Origin: CAYLHS01 sp964383535
Lineage (GTDB): Bacteria > Actinomycetota > Acidimicrobiia > Spongiisociales > UBA4744
Assembly: GCA_964383535.1 (NCBI GenBank)
Contig: CAYLHS010000055.1
Span: 1-13,442 of the forward strand
Direction: 5' to 3'
Length of the DNA: 13,442 nt
Positions within the stretch are counted from its first letter, which is position 1, and every line of letters starts with the position of its first letter. Positions 1-6,296 of this stretch are shown here, one piece after another. The notes beneath the pieces are model-generated. The model did not search any database. It was given only the letters and a program-made list of their open reading frames with translations, and was not told the origin of the DNA. A program made the translations under genes and the position numbers.

Positions 1-524
1 GTCGGATAGGTCATCGCCGACTTCACCTTTCCTCTGAGCTCGACGCTGCGTTCGAGGGTGTCGGCGAGGCGAACGAGCGTAGCGTCGAGGACGCCACCCA
101 CCTCTCCGGCGCGTACCATCGCCACGTAGAGCCTGTCGAACGCCTTCGGGTGCCTCTGCATCGCCTCCGAAAGGCTCATGCCTTTCTCGACTGAGGATTT
201 CACCTGTTTGATGACTCCTGCAAGTGTCGGGTTTGGCGTCTGTTCTGCGAGGATGTCCAAGGACCGAAGCAACGACAGACCGGCATTGATCATGGTGGCG
301 AATTGCCGTGAGAAGACCGCGAGATCCTTGGGTTTGACCCGCCCGAAGCCCGGGATCTTGATCTCTTTCTGGAGCGCTGAGACCTTCTTTTCGTCGATCG
401 CCAGCGGCGTGTAGCCGCGATCTCGAAGCGCCTGTGCGGCGGTCGCAGAAGAAGACGCCGCCAGCTCGCCCGTGTGCAGCCGTCCCTTCTCGTCTCTCAC
501 CTGATATGTGAATGTGGTTGCCAT
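1..524 (-). CDS. pilC: Type IV pilus inner-membrane platform protein PilC (GspF family), N-terminal part, cut by window edge
   Basis: The reading frame from the ATG at 524 stays open for 174 codons to the left edge, where the gene is truncated; the family is usually about 400 residues. The N-terminus (MATTFTYQVRDEKGRLHTGE) is the typical PilC/GspF beginning. It is followed by a first T2SSF domain from about residue 66, including FSRQFATMINAGLSLLRSLD at 71-90 and the conserved VRAGEVGG at 137-144. The family forms the inner-membrane platform that passes rotation or conformational change from the PilB and PilT hexamers to the growing or retracting pilus. The membrane helices normally lie further on and fall outside the window. 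The ATG is 9 nt after the pilT stop TAG, and an AGGAG ribosome site begins inside that stop codon, so the gene is translated from the pil transcript. The identity is secure from motif pattern and neighbours; only the C-terminal half is unseen. Confidence 0.95.
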   Translation of the reverse strand, partial: MATTFTYQVRDEKGRLHTGELAASSSATAAQALRDRGYTPLAIDEKKVSALQKEIKIPGFGRVKPKDLAVFSRQFATMINAGLSLLRSLDILAEQTPNPTLAGVIKQVKSSVEKGMSLSEAMQRHPKAFDRLYVAMVRAGEVGGVLDATLVRLADTLERSVELRGKVKSAMTYP

Positions 525-533
525 GTGCCTCTC

Positions 534-2129
534 CTACGCAACCCTTCCGATCAGCCGCTGAAGGTCTTCGGTGTTCATGCACCGCTCGAGCGCTTCCGCC
601 ATGGTGATCTTGTGGTTCCTCACCAGCTGGGCGAGGGATTGATCCATCGTCTGCATCCCGAACTTGCCTCCGGCTTGCAGAGCCGTGGTGATCTGGTGTG
701 TCTTGGCATCGCGGACGAGGTTTCTGATGGCCGGAGTGGCGATCAGAACCTCCACAGCTGGTACTCGGGAGGTGTTGTCCCTCGTCTCCACGAGCTGCTG
801 GGTGATCACGGCCTGAAGCGTCGAGGCGAGCTGTACCCGTACCTGCTGCTGCTGGTGGGCGGGGAAGACGTCGATGATGCGGTCGATCGTCTGCGACGTG
901 TCCTGCGTGTGCAGGGTGGCAAGCACGAGGTGACCGGTCTCGGCTGCGGTCAGCGCCGTGGCGATCGTCTCCAGGTCTCGCATCTCGCCTACGAGGATCA
1001 CGTCGGGGTCCTGGCGAAGCGCGTGTCTCAGTGCCTGAGCGAACCCGAGCGTATCGGATCCGACCTCGCGCTGGTTGACGATCGACTTCTTGTGGCTGTG
1101 AACGAATTCGATCGGATCTTCGACCGTCAGGATGTGCGCCGACCGACGTTGGTTGATCAGGTCGATGATCGACGCGAGGGTCGTCGACTTCCCTGAACCC
1201 GTCGGCCCCGTCACCAGGACCAACCCTCGTGGATAGTCCGCGAACTCGCTCACGACTGTTGGAATCCCTAGTTCCATCAGGCTTTTGATTTCCGTCGGAA
1301 TCGCCCGGAAGACCGCACCCACCGAATCCCTCTGGAAGAACACATTCATCCGGAAGCGGCCCTTCCCTGGAAGTGGATAGGACCCGTCGAGTTCCAAGTT
1401 CTCCTCGAGTTTCTCCCGCTGCCTGTCGGTCAGCATCCCGTAGACGAGACGCCGGAGAGGTGCCGACTTGAGCGGCTCGTATCCAGGGATCGGTCGGAGC
1501 CGCCCGTTCACACGCACCTGGGGAGGAAGGCCGGCGGCCAGGTGGAGATCCGACGCGTTGACCTCCAGTACATGGCTGAGCATCTCCGCGATCGCCGGGT
1601 CTCTGGGGGCGTCGTCGCGTTCCTGTCGGGTTCCTTGGCTCCCAAAGACGAGATCGAGGGCTCGCGCGACCGCGCCGCGGGTGGCGACTGCGAGCGTCAC
1701 TTCGCTTTCCAGAATCTCTTCGAGGCTCGTCTTGATCTCCTGGGCAAACGGGTCCGCCACTGCCACCAGCATGCCTGTGTCGGTGGACTCCATTGGAATC
1801 GCCATGAGCCTTCGTGCCTGTTCCGCCGGCAACTTTCGGGCCAGTTCCGGGTTGATGAACATGTCGTCGATGTCGAGGTATCTCATGTGGACACGTTCCG
1901 CGACCGCCCTGAGAACATCCTCCTCACGGACGTGCTTGCCTTCCACGAGCAGGCGCGCCAACGGGCGACCGGTGCTCTTCTCTTCGTTCAGGAGGTGCTC
2001 GAGGACATCGCGCGACAGAAGCCTGCCGTCGACCAGCAGCTCACCGAGTTTGCGCGATCCTGGGTTCACGTCATTGGCTCCTTCCTGAAGAGATTCGGCA
2101 TCCCTGCTGCCGACCTTGATCGGATTCAC
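534..2129 (-). CDS. pilT: Type IV pilus retraction ATPase PilT with an extra N-terminal MshEN-like domain
   Basis: Hexameric secretion ATPase that powers pilus retraction (twitching, DNA uptake). From the GTG at 2129 it is 531 residues; ordinary PilT is about 350-370. Residues 26-163 form an MshEN/T2SSE_N-like domain resembling the N-terminus of neighbouring PilB. The PilT core starts near 178: NASDLHL at 191-197, Walker A GPTGSGKST at 308-316, an Asp box around EDPIEF at 337-342, Walker B DPDVILVGEMRD at 374-385, His box GHLVLATLHT at 399-408, and the PilT signature AIRNLVRD at 467-474 (usual form AIRNLIRE). GMQTMDQSL at 491-499 is also PilT-like. There is no tetracysteine motif, unlike PilB. 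The GTG at 2129 overlaps the pilB stop as GTGA but has no clear ribosome site. An in-frame GTG at 2069 has AAGGAG 8 nt upstream and would give 511 residues with the domain intact. Which start is used is uncertain; the function is not. Confidence 0.95.
   Translation of the reverse strand: MNPIKVGSRDAESLQEGANDVNPGSRKLGELLVDGRLLSRDVLEHLLNEEKSTGRPLARLLVEGKHVREEDVLRAVAERVHMRYLDIDDMFINPELARKLPAEQARRLMAIPMESTDTGMLVAVADPFAQEIKTSLEEILESEVTLAVATRGAVARALDLVFGSQGTRQERDDAPRDPAIAEMLSHVLEVNASDLHLAAGLPPQVRVNGRLRPIPGYEPLKSAPLRRLVYGMLTDRQREKLEENLELDGSYPLPGKGRFRMNVFFQRDSVGAVFRAIPTEIKSLMELGIPTVVSEFADYPRGLVLVTGPTGSGKSTTLASIIDLINQRRSAHILTVEDPIEFVHSHKKSIVNQREVGSDTLGFAQALRHALRQDPDVILVGEMRDLETIATALTAAETGHLVLATLHTQDTSQTIDRIIDVFPAHQQQQVRVQLASTLQAVITQQLVETRDNTSRVPAVEVLIATPAIRNLVRDAKTHQITTALQAGGKFGMQTMDQSLAQLVRNHKITMAEALERCMNTEDLQRLIGRVA
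2078..2083 (-). promoter_or_regulatory. Internal ribosome binding site that may set the pilT start at 2069
   Basis: AAGGAG lies inside the first codons of the long pilT reading frame, 8 nt before an in-frame GTG (2069-2067). No comparable site precedes the upstream GTG at 2129. The shorter start removes 20 residues that belong to no recognisable domain. I infer this site is the main or an alternative initiation point. Confidence 0.55.
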
Positions 2130-3811
2130 ACGATGACTCTGAGGATCTCCTCGAAGGAGGTCACGCCTTCCGAAACCTTCTCCATTCCATCCTCTCGGAG
2201 GGTCCGCATCCCTGCCTCGACAGCCGCCCGTGCCAGCCGGTCTGTCGAGACCCGCTCCACGGCGAGGCGCTCGATCTCCTCGTCCACGAGCATCAGCTCA
2301 TGCACGGCGACACGTCCTCGATACCCGGTGTGCGAGCACACCTTGCAGCCATTGGCGCGGTAGACCGTGTCTGGGGCCGTCGTCCAACGTGCCTGTTCGA
2401 CCAGCTGCTCCGAAGGCTCATACGGCTCCTTGCAGTGCTCGCAAAGGCGGCGCGCGAGACGCTGCGCGAGCACCGAGTCGAGGGCAGAACCCACCAGAAA
2501 CGGCTCTACGCCCATCTCAATCAGTCTGCTCACGCTCGATGGCGCGTCGTTCGTGTGAAGGGTCGACAGCACGAGGTGGCCGGTCAGCGCCGATTCGATG
2601 GCGATGGACGCGGTTTCGCCGTCCCGGATCTCCCCGACCAGCATGACATCAGGGTCCTGACGGAGGAACGATCGCAGGCCGGCAGCAAACGTGAGACCTG
2701 CCTTCCGGTTGACCTGGACCTGATTGACCCCGGGGAGGCGATACTCAACGGGGTCCTCGATCGTGATGATGTTCGTCTCGGGCTTGTTCAGCACGTTGAG
2801 CGTGGCGTACAGCGTGGTCGACTTGCCGGAACCGGTGGGACCCACCACGAGAATCGTCCCGTACGGCTTGCTGTACGAGGTCTCGAAACGCTCGAGCGTA
2901 TACGGTGAGAACCCGAGATCTTCGAGTTCGAGGAGCGCGTTCGACGTGTCGAGAAGACGCATGACGACCTTCTCGCCATAGATCGTTGGAAGGGTCGACA
3001 CACGCAGGTCGAGTTGCCGCCCGCCGACCCGAAGGTTGATCCTGCCGTCCTGTGGGCGTCGACGCTCGGCGATATCGATATCCGCCATGATCTTCAGGCG
3101 TGACACGACCGCGTTGACGATGGAGCGTGGCGTTCGCATGATCTCGTGAAGAACGCCGTCGATCCGGAATCTCACGCGGAGGTCCCGTTCCGTTGGTTCG
3201 ATGTGAATGTCGGACGCCCGATCGGCGCTCGCCCTGGTGATGAGCATGTTCACGAGCTTGACGACGGGGGCCTCATCCGCGATCGCCTCCAGGGCAGGCA
3301 GATCTTGCGCCTCCAGCGAGTCTTCCGCGGCGAGTTCGGCGAGGTCCGTCACCGAGGTGTTCAGCGAAGCGAGACGGTTGATCGCCTCTTCCACGTCGCC
3401 GCGGGTCGCCACTTTCGGGATCACTTCGCGACCCGTGATGGCCCTGATGTCGTCGATCGCGAGGACATTGGCCGGGTCTGCCATCGCGACTACGAGACGA
3501 TCTCCGTCGAACGCAATCGGCACGGCCGCGTACCGCGCGGCGAGGTTCTCGGGCACGAGCGACGCCGCCGCGGGATCGACCGTGATCTCCCTCAGATCGA
3601 CGAACTCGAGCCCGATCGACCGGGCCAAGACCCGCACGAGGTCCCGTTCATCGACCAGGTGTTCGTCCAGCAGAACGCGCGCGAGCGGCAGGCCCATCTC
3701 CTGGTGGATCTCAAGCCCCTTGTCGAGGGCATCCTGTGTGACGATGCCCTCCTCGAGAAGCAGAGCGCCGAGATGGCCGGCGTCCTTGCGCACAATGCCG
3801 GTCGGGTTCAT
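2126..3811 (-). CDS. pilB: Type IV pilus assembly (extension) ATPase PilB
   Basis: Hexameric ATPase that drives pilin polymerisation at the inner membrane through PilC. Its 561 residues match the usual PilB length. An N-terminal MshEN/T2SSE_N domain spans about 10-150. The catalytic core carries ASDIHIEP at 199-206, Walker A GPTGSGKS at 324-331, an Asp box at IEDPVEYRLPG (351-361), Walker B DPDVMLVGEIRD at 386-397, and His box GHLVLSTLHTND at 411-422. The zinc tetracysteine motif typical of GspE/PilB is complete: C457, C460, C489 and C492, followed by TGYRGR (495-500). The ATG overlaps the stop of the upstream DUF4388 gene as ATGA and has only a weak ribosome site, so translational coupling is likely. 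The stop overlaps the annotated pilT GTG. The core motifs leave little room for another assignment; the tetracysteine motif and length separate it from PilT, and GspE is unlikely because pilT and pilC follow. Confidence 0.96.
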   Translation of the reverse strand: MNPTGIVRKDAGHLGALLLEEGIVTQDALDKGLEIHQEMGLPLARVLLDEHLVDERDLVRVLARSIGLEFVDLREITVDPAAASLVPENLAARYAAVPIAFDGDRLVVAMADPANVLAIDDIRAITGREVIPKVATRGDVEEAINRLASLNTSVTDLAELAAEDSLEAQDLPALEAIADEAPVVKLVNMLITRASADRASDIHIEPTERDLRVRFRIDGVLHEIMRTPRSIVNAVVSRLKIMADIDIAERRRPQDGRINLRVGGRQLDLRVSTLPTIYGEKVVMRLLDTSNALLELEDLGFSPYTLERFETSYSKPYGTILVVGPTGSGKSTTLYATLNVLNKPETNIITIEDPVEYRLPGVNQVQVNRKAGLTFAAGLRSFLRQDPDVMLVGEIRDGETASIAIESALTGHLVLSTLHTNDAPSSVSRLIEMGVEPFLVGSALDSVLAQRLARRLCEHCKEPYEPSEQLVEQARWTTAPDTVYRANGCKVCSHTGYRGRVAVHELMLVDEEIERLAVERVSTDRLARAAVEAGMRTLREDGMEKVSEGVTSFEEILRVIV

Positions 3812-4737
3812 GAGCGTTCAGACTCTCGCACGATCGAGCCAAGGCCTTTCCTCCGATGGAGCACGCCTCGATCCCCGTCGGAGTCGGACATCTCGGTCGG
3901 GGCCGAGGCGGCGAGTCCAGCATCCGTCGAGGCTGTCTCCTCGGTATCGGCCGGTTCCTCACCGTGGGGTTCCTGCGATCTCGATCCGATCACCTCGAAG
4001 GAGCCCCTTTCGGACTCCGCCGTCTCCTCGCCATAGCTGTACCGCCCGCTCGGCCGCCTGTCGTCAAGAACGAGAAGACCGCGCCTCACCATGTTCGCCA
4101 TCAGCTGAGCGGACCGGAACTCCGACCATCCCTGCTTGCGCGACACCTCTTCGACGGAACTCGCTCCGGCCATGGTGCACAGCACTCTCCACTCGTCGGC
4201 CGTGACGACCACGGAGCCTTCGCTGCTCGCCTCCGGGTTCACCGTCAGGTGGAATGCGACGCCGGGAATGACCTCTTCGATCTCTTTCCAGCGGCCGAGG
4301 CGGGAGTTCCCCTCTGCGATGCTTGCCTCGACGTCGAGTGTGACGCCCGTATCGAACCGAGGTGAGACATCCTCGGAGAATGCGAACCGTCCACTGGCCT
4401 CTCGCAGCACTCTGAAGATCACGTCCGAGACCTGGTCGAGCATGAACTCCTCGAGTTGCTCCTTGTTTGCCCCGTCCTTCAAGATGTCGCAAATCGTCCG
4501 CTCACGTCGTTCGACCTCGACCCATGAGCGCGGGTCGACCATGTTGGCCTCGACGAGTTTGCTGTGGAACTCTTCGTCTCTGCGGGTCGTCCCGTAGGTC
4601 AACTGACCGCCTTCGAGGTACAGACGCGCCTCGAGGCCCTGAGCATCCACCCTCAAGACTCCGCTCTTCCCACTTCGCGCGACGAGCTTCAGCACCTCGA
4701 CGATGGGAAACGATTCCAACGCTCCACTCAGCGACAT
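3808..4737 (-). CDS. DUF4388 (PATAN-type) protein, first gene of the pil motor operon
   Basis: 309 residues, no signal peptide or membrane segment. Residues 1-50 (start MSLSGALESFPIVEVLKLVA, then SGKSGVLRV at 22-30 and LYLEGGQLTYG at 39-49) fit DUF4388/PATAN: a helix, a small-residue turn, then strands leading to a GG-turn. The domain probably reaches about 125, including the helical stretch EQLEEFMLDQVSDVIFRVL at 93-111 and SGRFAF at 115-120. Residues 178-225 (VVVTADEWRVLCTMAG, later MVRRGLLVLDD) look like a small winged helix. Residues 227-290 are acidic, rich in Ser, Glu and Asp and probably disordered; the last 20 are basic. No receiver domain is present. PATAN proteins are signalling modules; in the cyanobacterium Synechocystis the PATAN response regulator PixE binds PilB1. 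The ATGA overlap with pilB suggests a pilus-regulatory role here, which is inference. AGAAGGG lies 6 nt before the ATG, so the start is well supported. Confidence 0.8.
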   Translation of the reverse strand: MSLSGALESFPIVEVLKLVARSGKSGVLRVDAQGLEARLYLEGGQLTYGTTRRDEEFHSKLVEANMVDPRSWVEVERRERTICDILKDGANKEQLEEFMLDQVSDVIFRVLREASGRFAFSEDVSPRFDTGVTLDVEASIAEGNSRLGRWKEIEEVIPGVAFHLTVNPEASSEGSVVVTADEWRVLCTMAGASSVEEVSRKQGWSEFRSAQLMANMVRRGLLVLDDRRPSGRYSYGEETAESERGSFEVIGSRSQEPHGEEPADTEETASTDAGLAASAPTEMSDSDGDRGVLHRRKGLGSIVRESERS

Positions 4738-4743
4738 TTCGGA

Positions 4744-4750
4744 CCCTTCT
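4744..4750 (-). promoter_or_regulatory. Ribosome binding site of the DUF4388 gene
   Basis: AGAAGGG sits 6 nt before the ATG at 4737. It is the strongest ribosome site of the left block apart from the one inside pilT, as expected for the first gene of a transcript. Confidence 0.7.
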
Positions 4751-4756
4751 CTCTGC

Positions 4757-4767
4757 GATCAGTGATC
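4757..4767. repeat. 11-bp palindrome overlapping the candidate -10 element
   Basis: GATCA and TGATC form a perfect inverted repeat around a single central base. It overlaps the last part of the candidate -10 box and the region expected to hold the transcription start. It could be a small operator, or chance; no regulator gene is in the window. Confidence 0.25.
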
Positions 4768-4790
4768 GGCCTGAGCCGTCGCGTGCTTGA
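4763..4790 (-). promoter_or_regulatory. Candidate sigma-28 (FliA/SigD/WhiG)-type promoter for DUF4388-pilB-pilT-pilC
   Basis: On the minus strand, TCAA (4790-4787), a 16-nt spacer and GCCGATCA (4770-4763) match the sigma-28 family consensus TAAA-N15/16-GCCGATAA at 10 of 12 bases with correct spacing. A start about 7 nt downstream would fall near 4756, giving a leader of roughly 19 nt that contains the AGAAGGG ribosome site. The 102-nt gap has no TA dinucleotide on this strand, so it has no TAnnnT box of the housekeeping type. Whether the organism has such a sigma factor cannot be seen here. Confidence 0.5.
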
Positions 4791-4839
4791 GAAGTTTGGA
4801 GTTGGTGCACTGCACGGTGGCGTGGTGATGATCAGAGCA

Positions 4840-5901
4840 CTACGGCAAGACGCCGTCCTTCTTCGCCTGGGCCTTGTACGCCTGGAACTCCTCATAGGTG
4901 ACAGCGAACGAGTGGCCACCGTCGGGGCTCGTCAGTACGTAGTACAGGTAGTCCGTGGTCGCAGGGTTCGCGGCGGCCTCGAGGCTCGCCAACCCTGGTG
5001 CGTCGATCGGAGTCGGCGGCAGCCCGACATTCTGATAGGTGTTGTAGGGGGAGTCCGTTGCGAGATCATCGGCGGTCAGAGCGACACCGCGCTCCCCCAG
5101 TGCATACAACACGGTTGCGTCGATCTGGAGCGGCATCCCGATCTCCAGCCGGTTGACGATCACGCTCGCAATCAACGGGCGATCCTCGTCGAGCCGCGCT
5201 TCCGCTTCGATCATCGACGCGATGATGAGGCCGTCGTGGACGTCGTATCCCAATTGCTCGAGAGGAGTCCAGTCGACGGACGCGACCCGATTCTCCAAGG
5301 TTGACGCAAGGCGTTGGAGAATCTCCTTTGCTGTGGCATCCGACGCGAATTCGTACGTGTCGGGAAACAAACCTCCCTCCCATCCCTCGAGATCACTACC
5401 ACCAAACCCCAACGAGGACGTCACGCCGGGCAACGCCTGTTCGAATTCCTGAGCGGTGTACGGCGTTTGCTCGGCCAGACGATCCAGAATCTCGGACATA
5501 CGAAGACCCTCGTGGATCGTCACCCGGTAGGCGTTCGACTCAGGGCCGGCGAGAAGCACGTCGAGTGCATCGCCTGGAGACATCCCGGTGACAAGTCGAT
5601 ACGTGCCTGCTTGTAGGCGGTCCTCCACCCCGGCACTCCTCGCAGCGACCTCGAATGCCAGTGACGAATCCACGACCCCGGCCTGCGCAAGCTGCTCTCC
5701 GATCTGGCGAGCCGACGAGCCCTTCGACACCTCGACATCGACCGGAAGGTCGGCAGCAATACCGGGCGGTGCGGTCACGTCCGGCGGTGACCCGAGTCTG
5801 CCCGCCCAGTTGGCCAGTCCGCGTCCTCCGAGGACCGCTACGACACCAACCACGACAATCGCCACCAGCACCGTTGCGATCCTCGAAGCTCCGCGCTTCA
5901 C
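4840..5901 (-). CDS. mltG: Endolytic murein transglycosylase MltG (YceG-like)
   Basis: Inner-membrane lytic transglycosylase that cleaves nascent glycan strands and is thought to set their length. From the GTG at 5901 it has 353 residues, normal for the family. A short basic N-terminus (KRGASR) precedes one membrane helix at about 8-26, so the rest lies outside the membrane. A LysM-like part at about 53-120 is followed by the YceG core: GGLFPDTYEF at 176-185, the catalytic segment IIASMIEAEA at 226-235 with E232 aligned to the catalytic Glu of the E. coli enzyme (E218, in VEKE), VIVNRL at 247-252, LQIDATVLYALG at 258-269, and YNTYQNVGLPP at 286-296. The GTG overlaps the ruvX stop as GTGA with GGGGA 7 nt upstream. 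The frame stays open beyond this start, across ruvX, but only as shadow sequence. The alaS-ruvX-mltG order is common in actinomycetes, where aroE often follows; here the pil operon follows instead. Confidence 0.95.
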   Translation of the reverse strand: MKRGASRIATVLVAIVVVGVVAVLGGRGLANWAGRLGSPPDVTAPPGIAADLPVDVEVSKGSSARQIGEQLAQAGVVDSSLAFEVAARSAGVEDRLQAGTYRLVTGMSPGDALDVLLAGPESNAYRVTIHEGLRMSEILDRLAEQTPYTAQEFEQALPGVTSSLGFGGSDLEGWEGGLFPDTYEFASDATAKEILQRLASTLENRVASVDWTPLEQLGYDVHDGLIIASMIEAEARLDEDRPLIASVIVNRLEIGMPLQIDATVLYALGERGVALTADDLATDSPYNTYQNVGLPPTPIDAPGLASLEAAANPATTDYLYYVLTSPDGGHSFAVTYEEFQAYKAQAKKDGVLP

Positions 5902-6296
5902 GTCCCTTTCCCCAGGTAGCCCTCGAGCAGCAACGTAGCGGCGACTTTGTCGACGACCTTCTTGCGGCGTGACCTGCGCACGCCGCCTTCGAGCAATACG
6001 CGCTGTGCCCCTACCGTCGTGAAACGCTCGTCCACCAACCGGACGGGGATCCCCGTCAGACCCTCGACGCGTGCGGCGAATGACTTCGCGGCTCGCGCTG
6101 AGGGCCCCTCCGTACCGTCGAGCGATCTCGGCAGCCCGACAATGATCTCGTCCACATCCTGCACGATGCCGGGAAGTCGCTGCTCGACGTCCTCTATGGG
6201 AATCACATCGAGAGGCTGTGCGGTGATGCGCAGCGCGTCGGACACTGCGACGCCCACACGGACGCTCCCGTAGTCCAATGCCAGAACGCGCCCCAT
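5898..6296 (-). CDS. ruvX: Putative pre-16S rRNA nuclease / Holliday junction resolvase-like RuvX (YqgF)
   Basis: 132-residue cytoplasmic RNase H-fold protein of normal family length. The first strand carries LALDYGSVRVGVAVSD (5-20) with the metal-ligand Asp at 8; VGLPRSLDGTEGP is at 53-65; VDERFTT at 88-94 holds the acidic residue E90; and VVDKVAATLLLEGYL at 114-128 holds D116. All three acidic positions expected for activity are therefore present. The E. coli homologue is essential and acts in 16S rRNA 5'-end maturation; a Holliday-junction role was proposed from the fold. The ATG overlaps the last base of the alaS stop (TGATG) and has GGGGAGGG about 10 nt upstream, inside alaS. The C-terminus overlaps the mltG GTG. 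The assignment is firm; the precise substrate in this lineage is not known. Confidence 0.95.
   Translation of the reverse strand: MGRVLALDYGSVRVGVAVSDALRITAQPLDVIPIEDVEQRLPGIVQDVDEIIVGLPRSLDGTEGPSARAAKSFAARVEGLTGIPVRLVDERFTTVGAQRVLLEGGVRRSRRKKVVDKVAATLLLEGYLGKGT

Noticed and set aside
160..168. Possible truncation or frameshift in pilC because it meets the window edge
   Set aside because: The frame is open and family-like from 524 to base 1; the gene is simply cut by the window.
3146..4205. Plus-strand open frames of about 300 codons opposite pilB and the DUF4388 gene
   Set aside because: Their composition is that of shadow frames; the minus-strand genes carry all the recognisable motifs.
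4803..4819. Possible terminator hairpin after mltG
   Set aside because: The inverted repeat GTGCA-n-TGCAC is short and has no T-run after it on either strand, so an intrinsic terminator is not supported.
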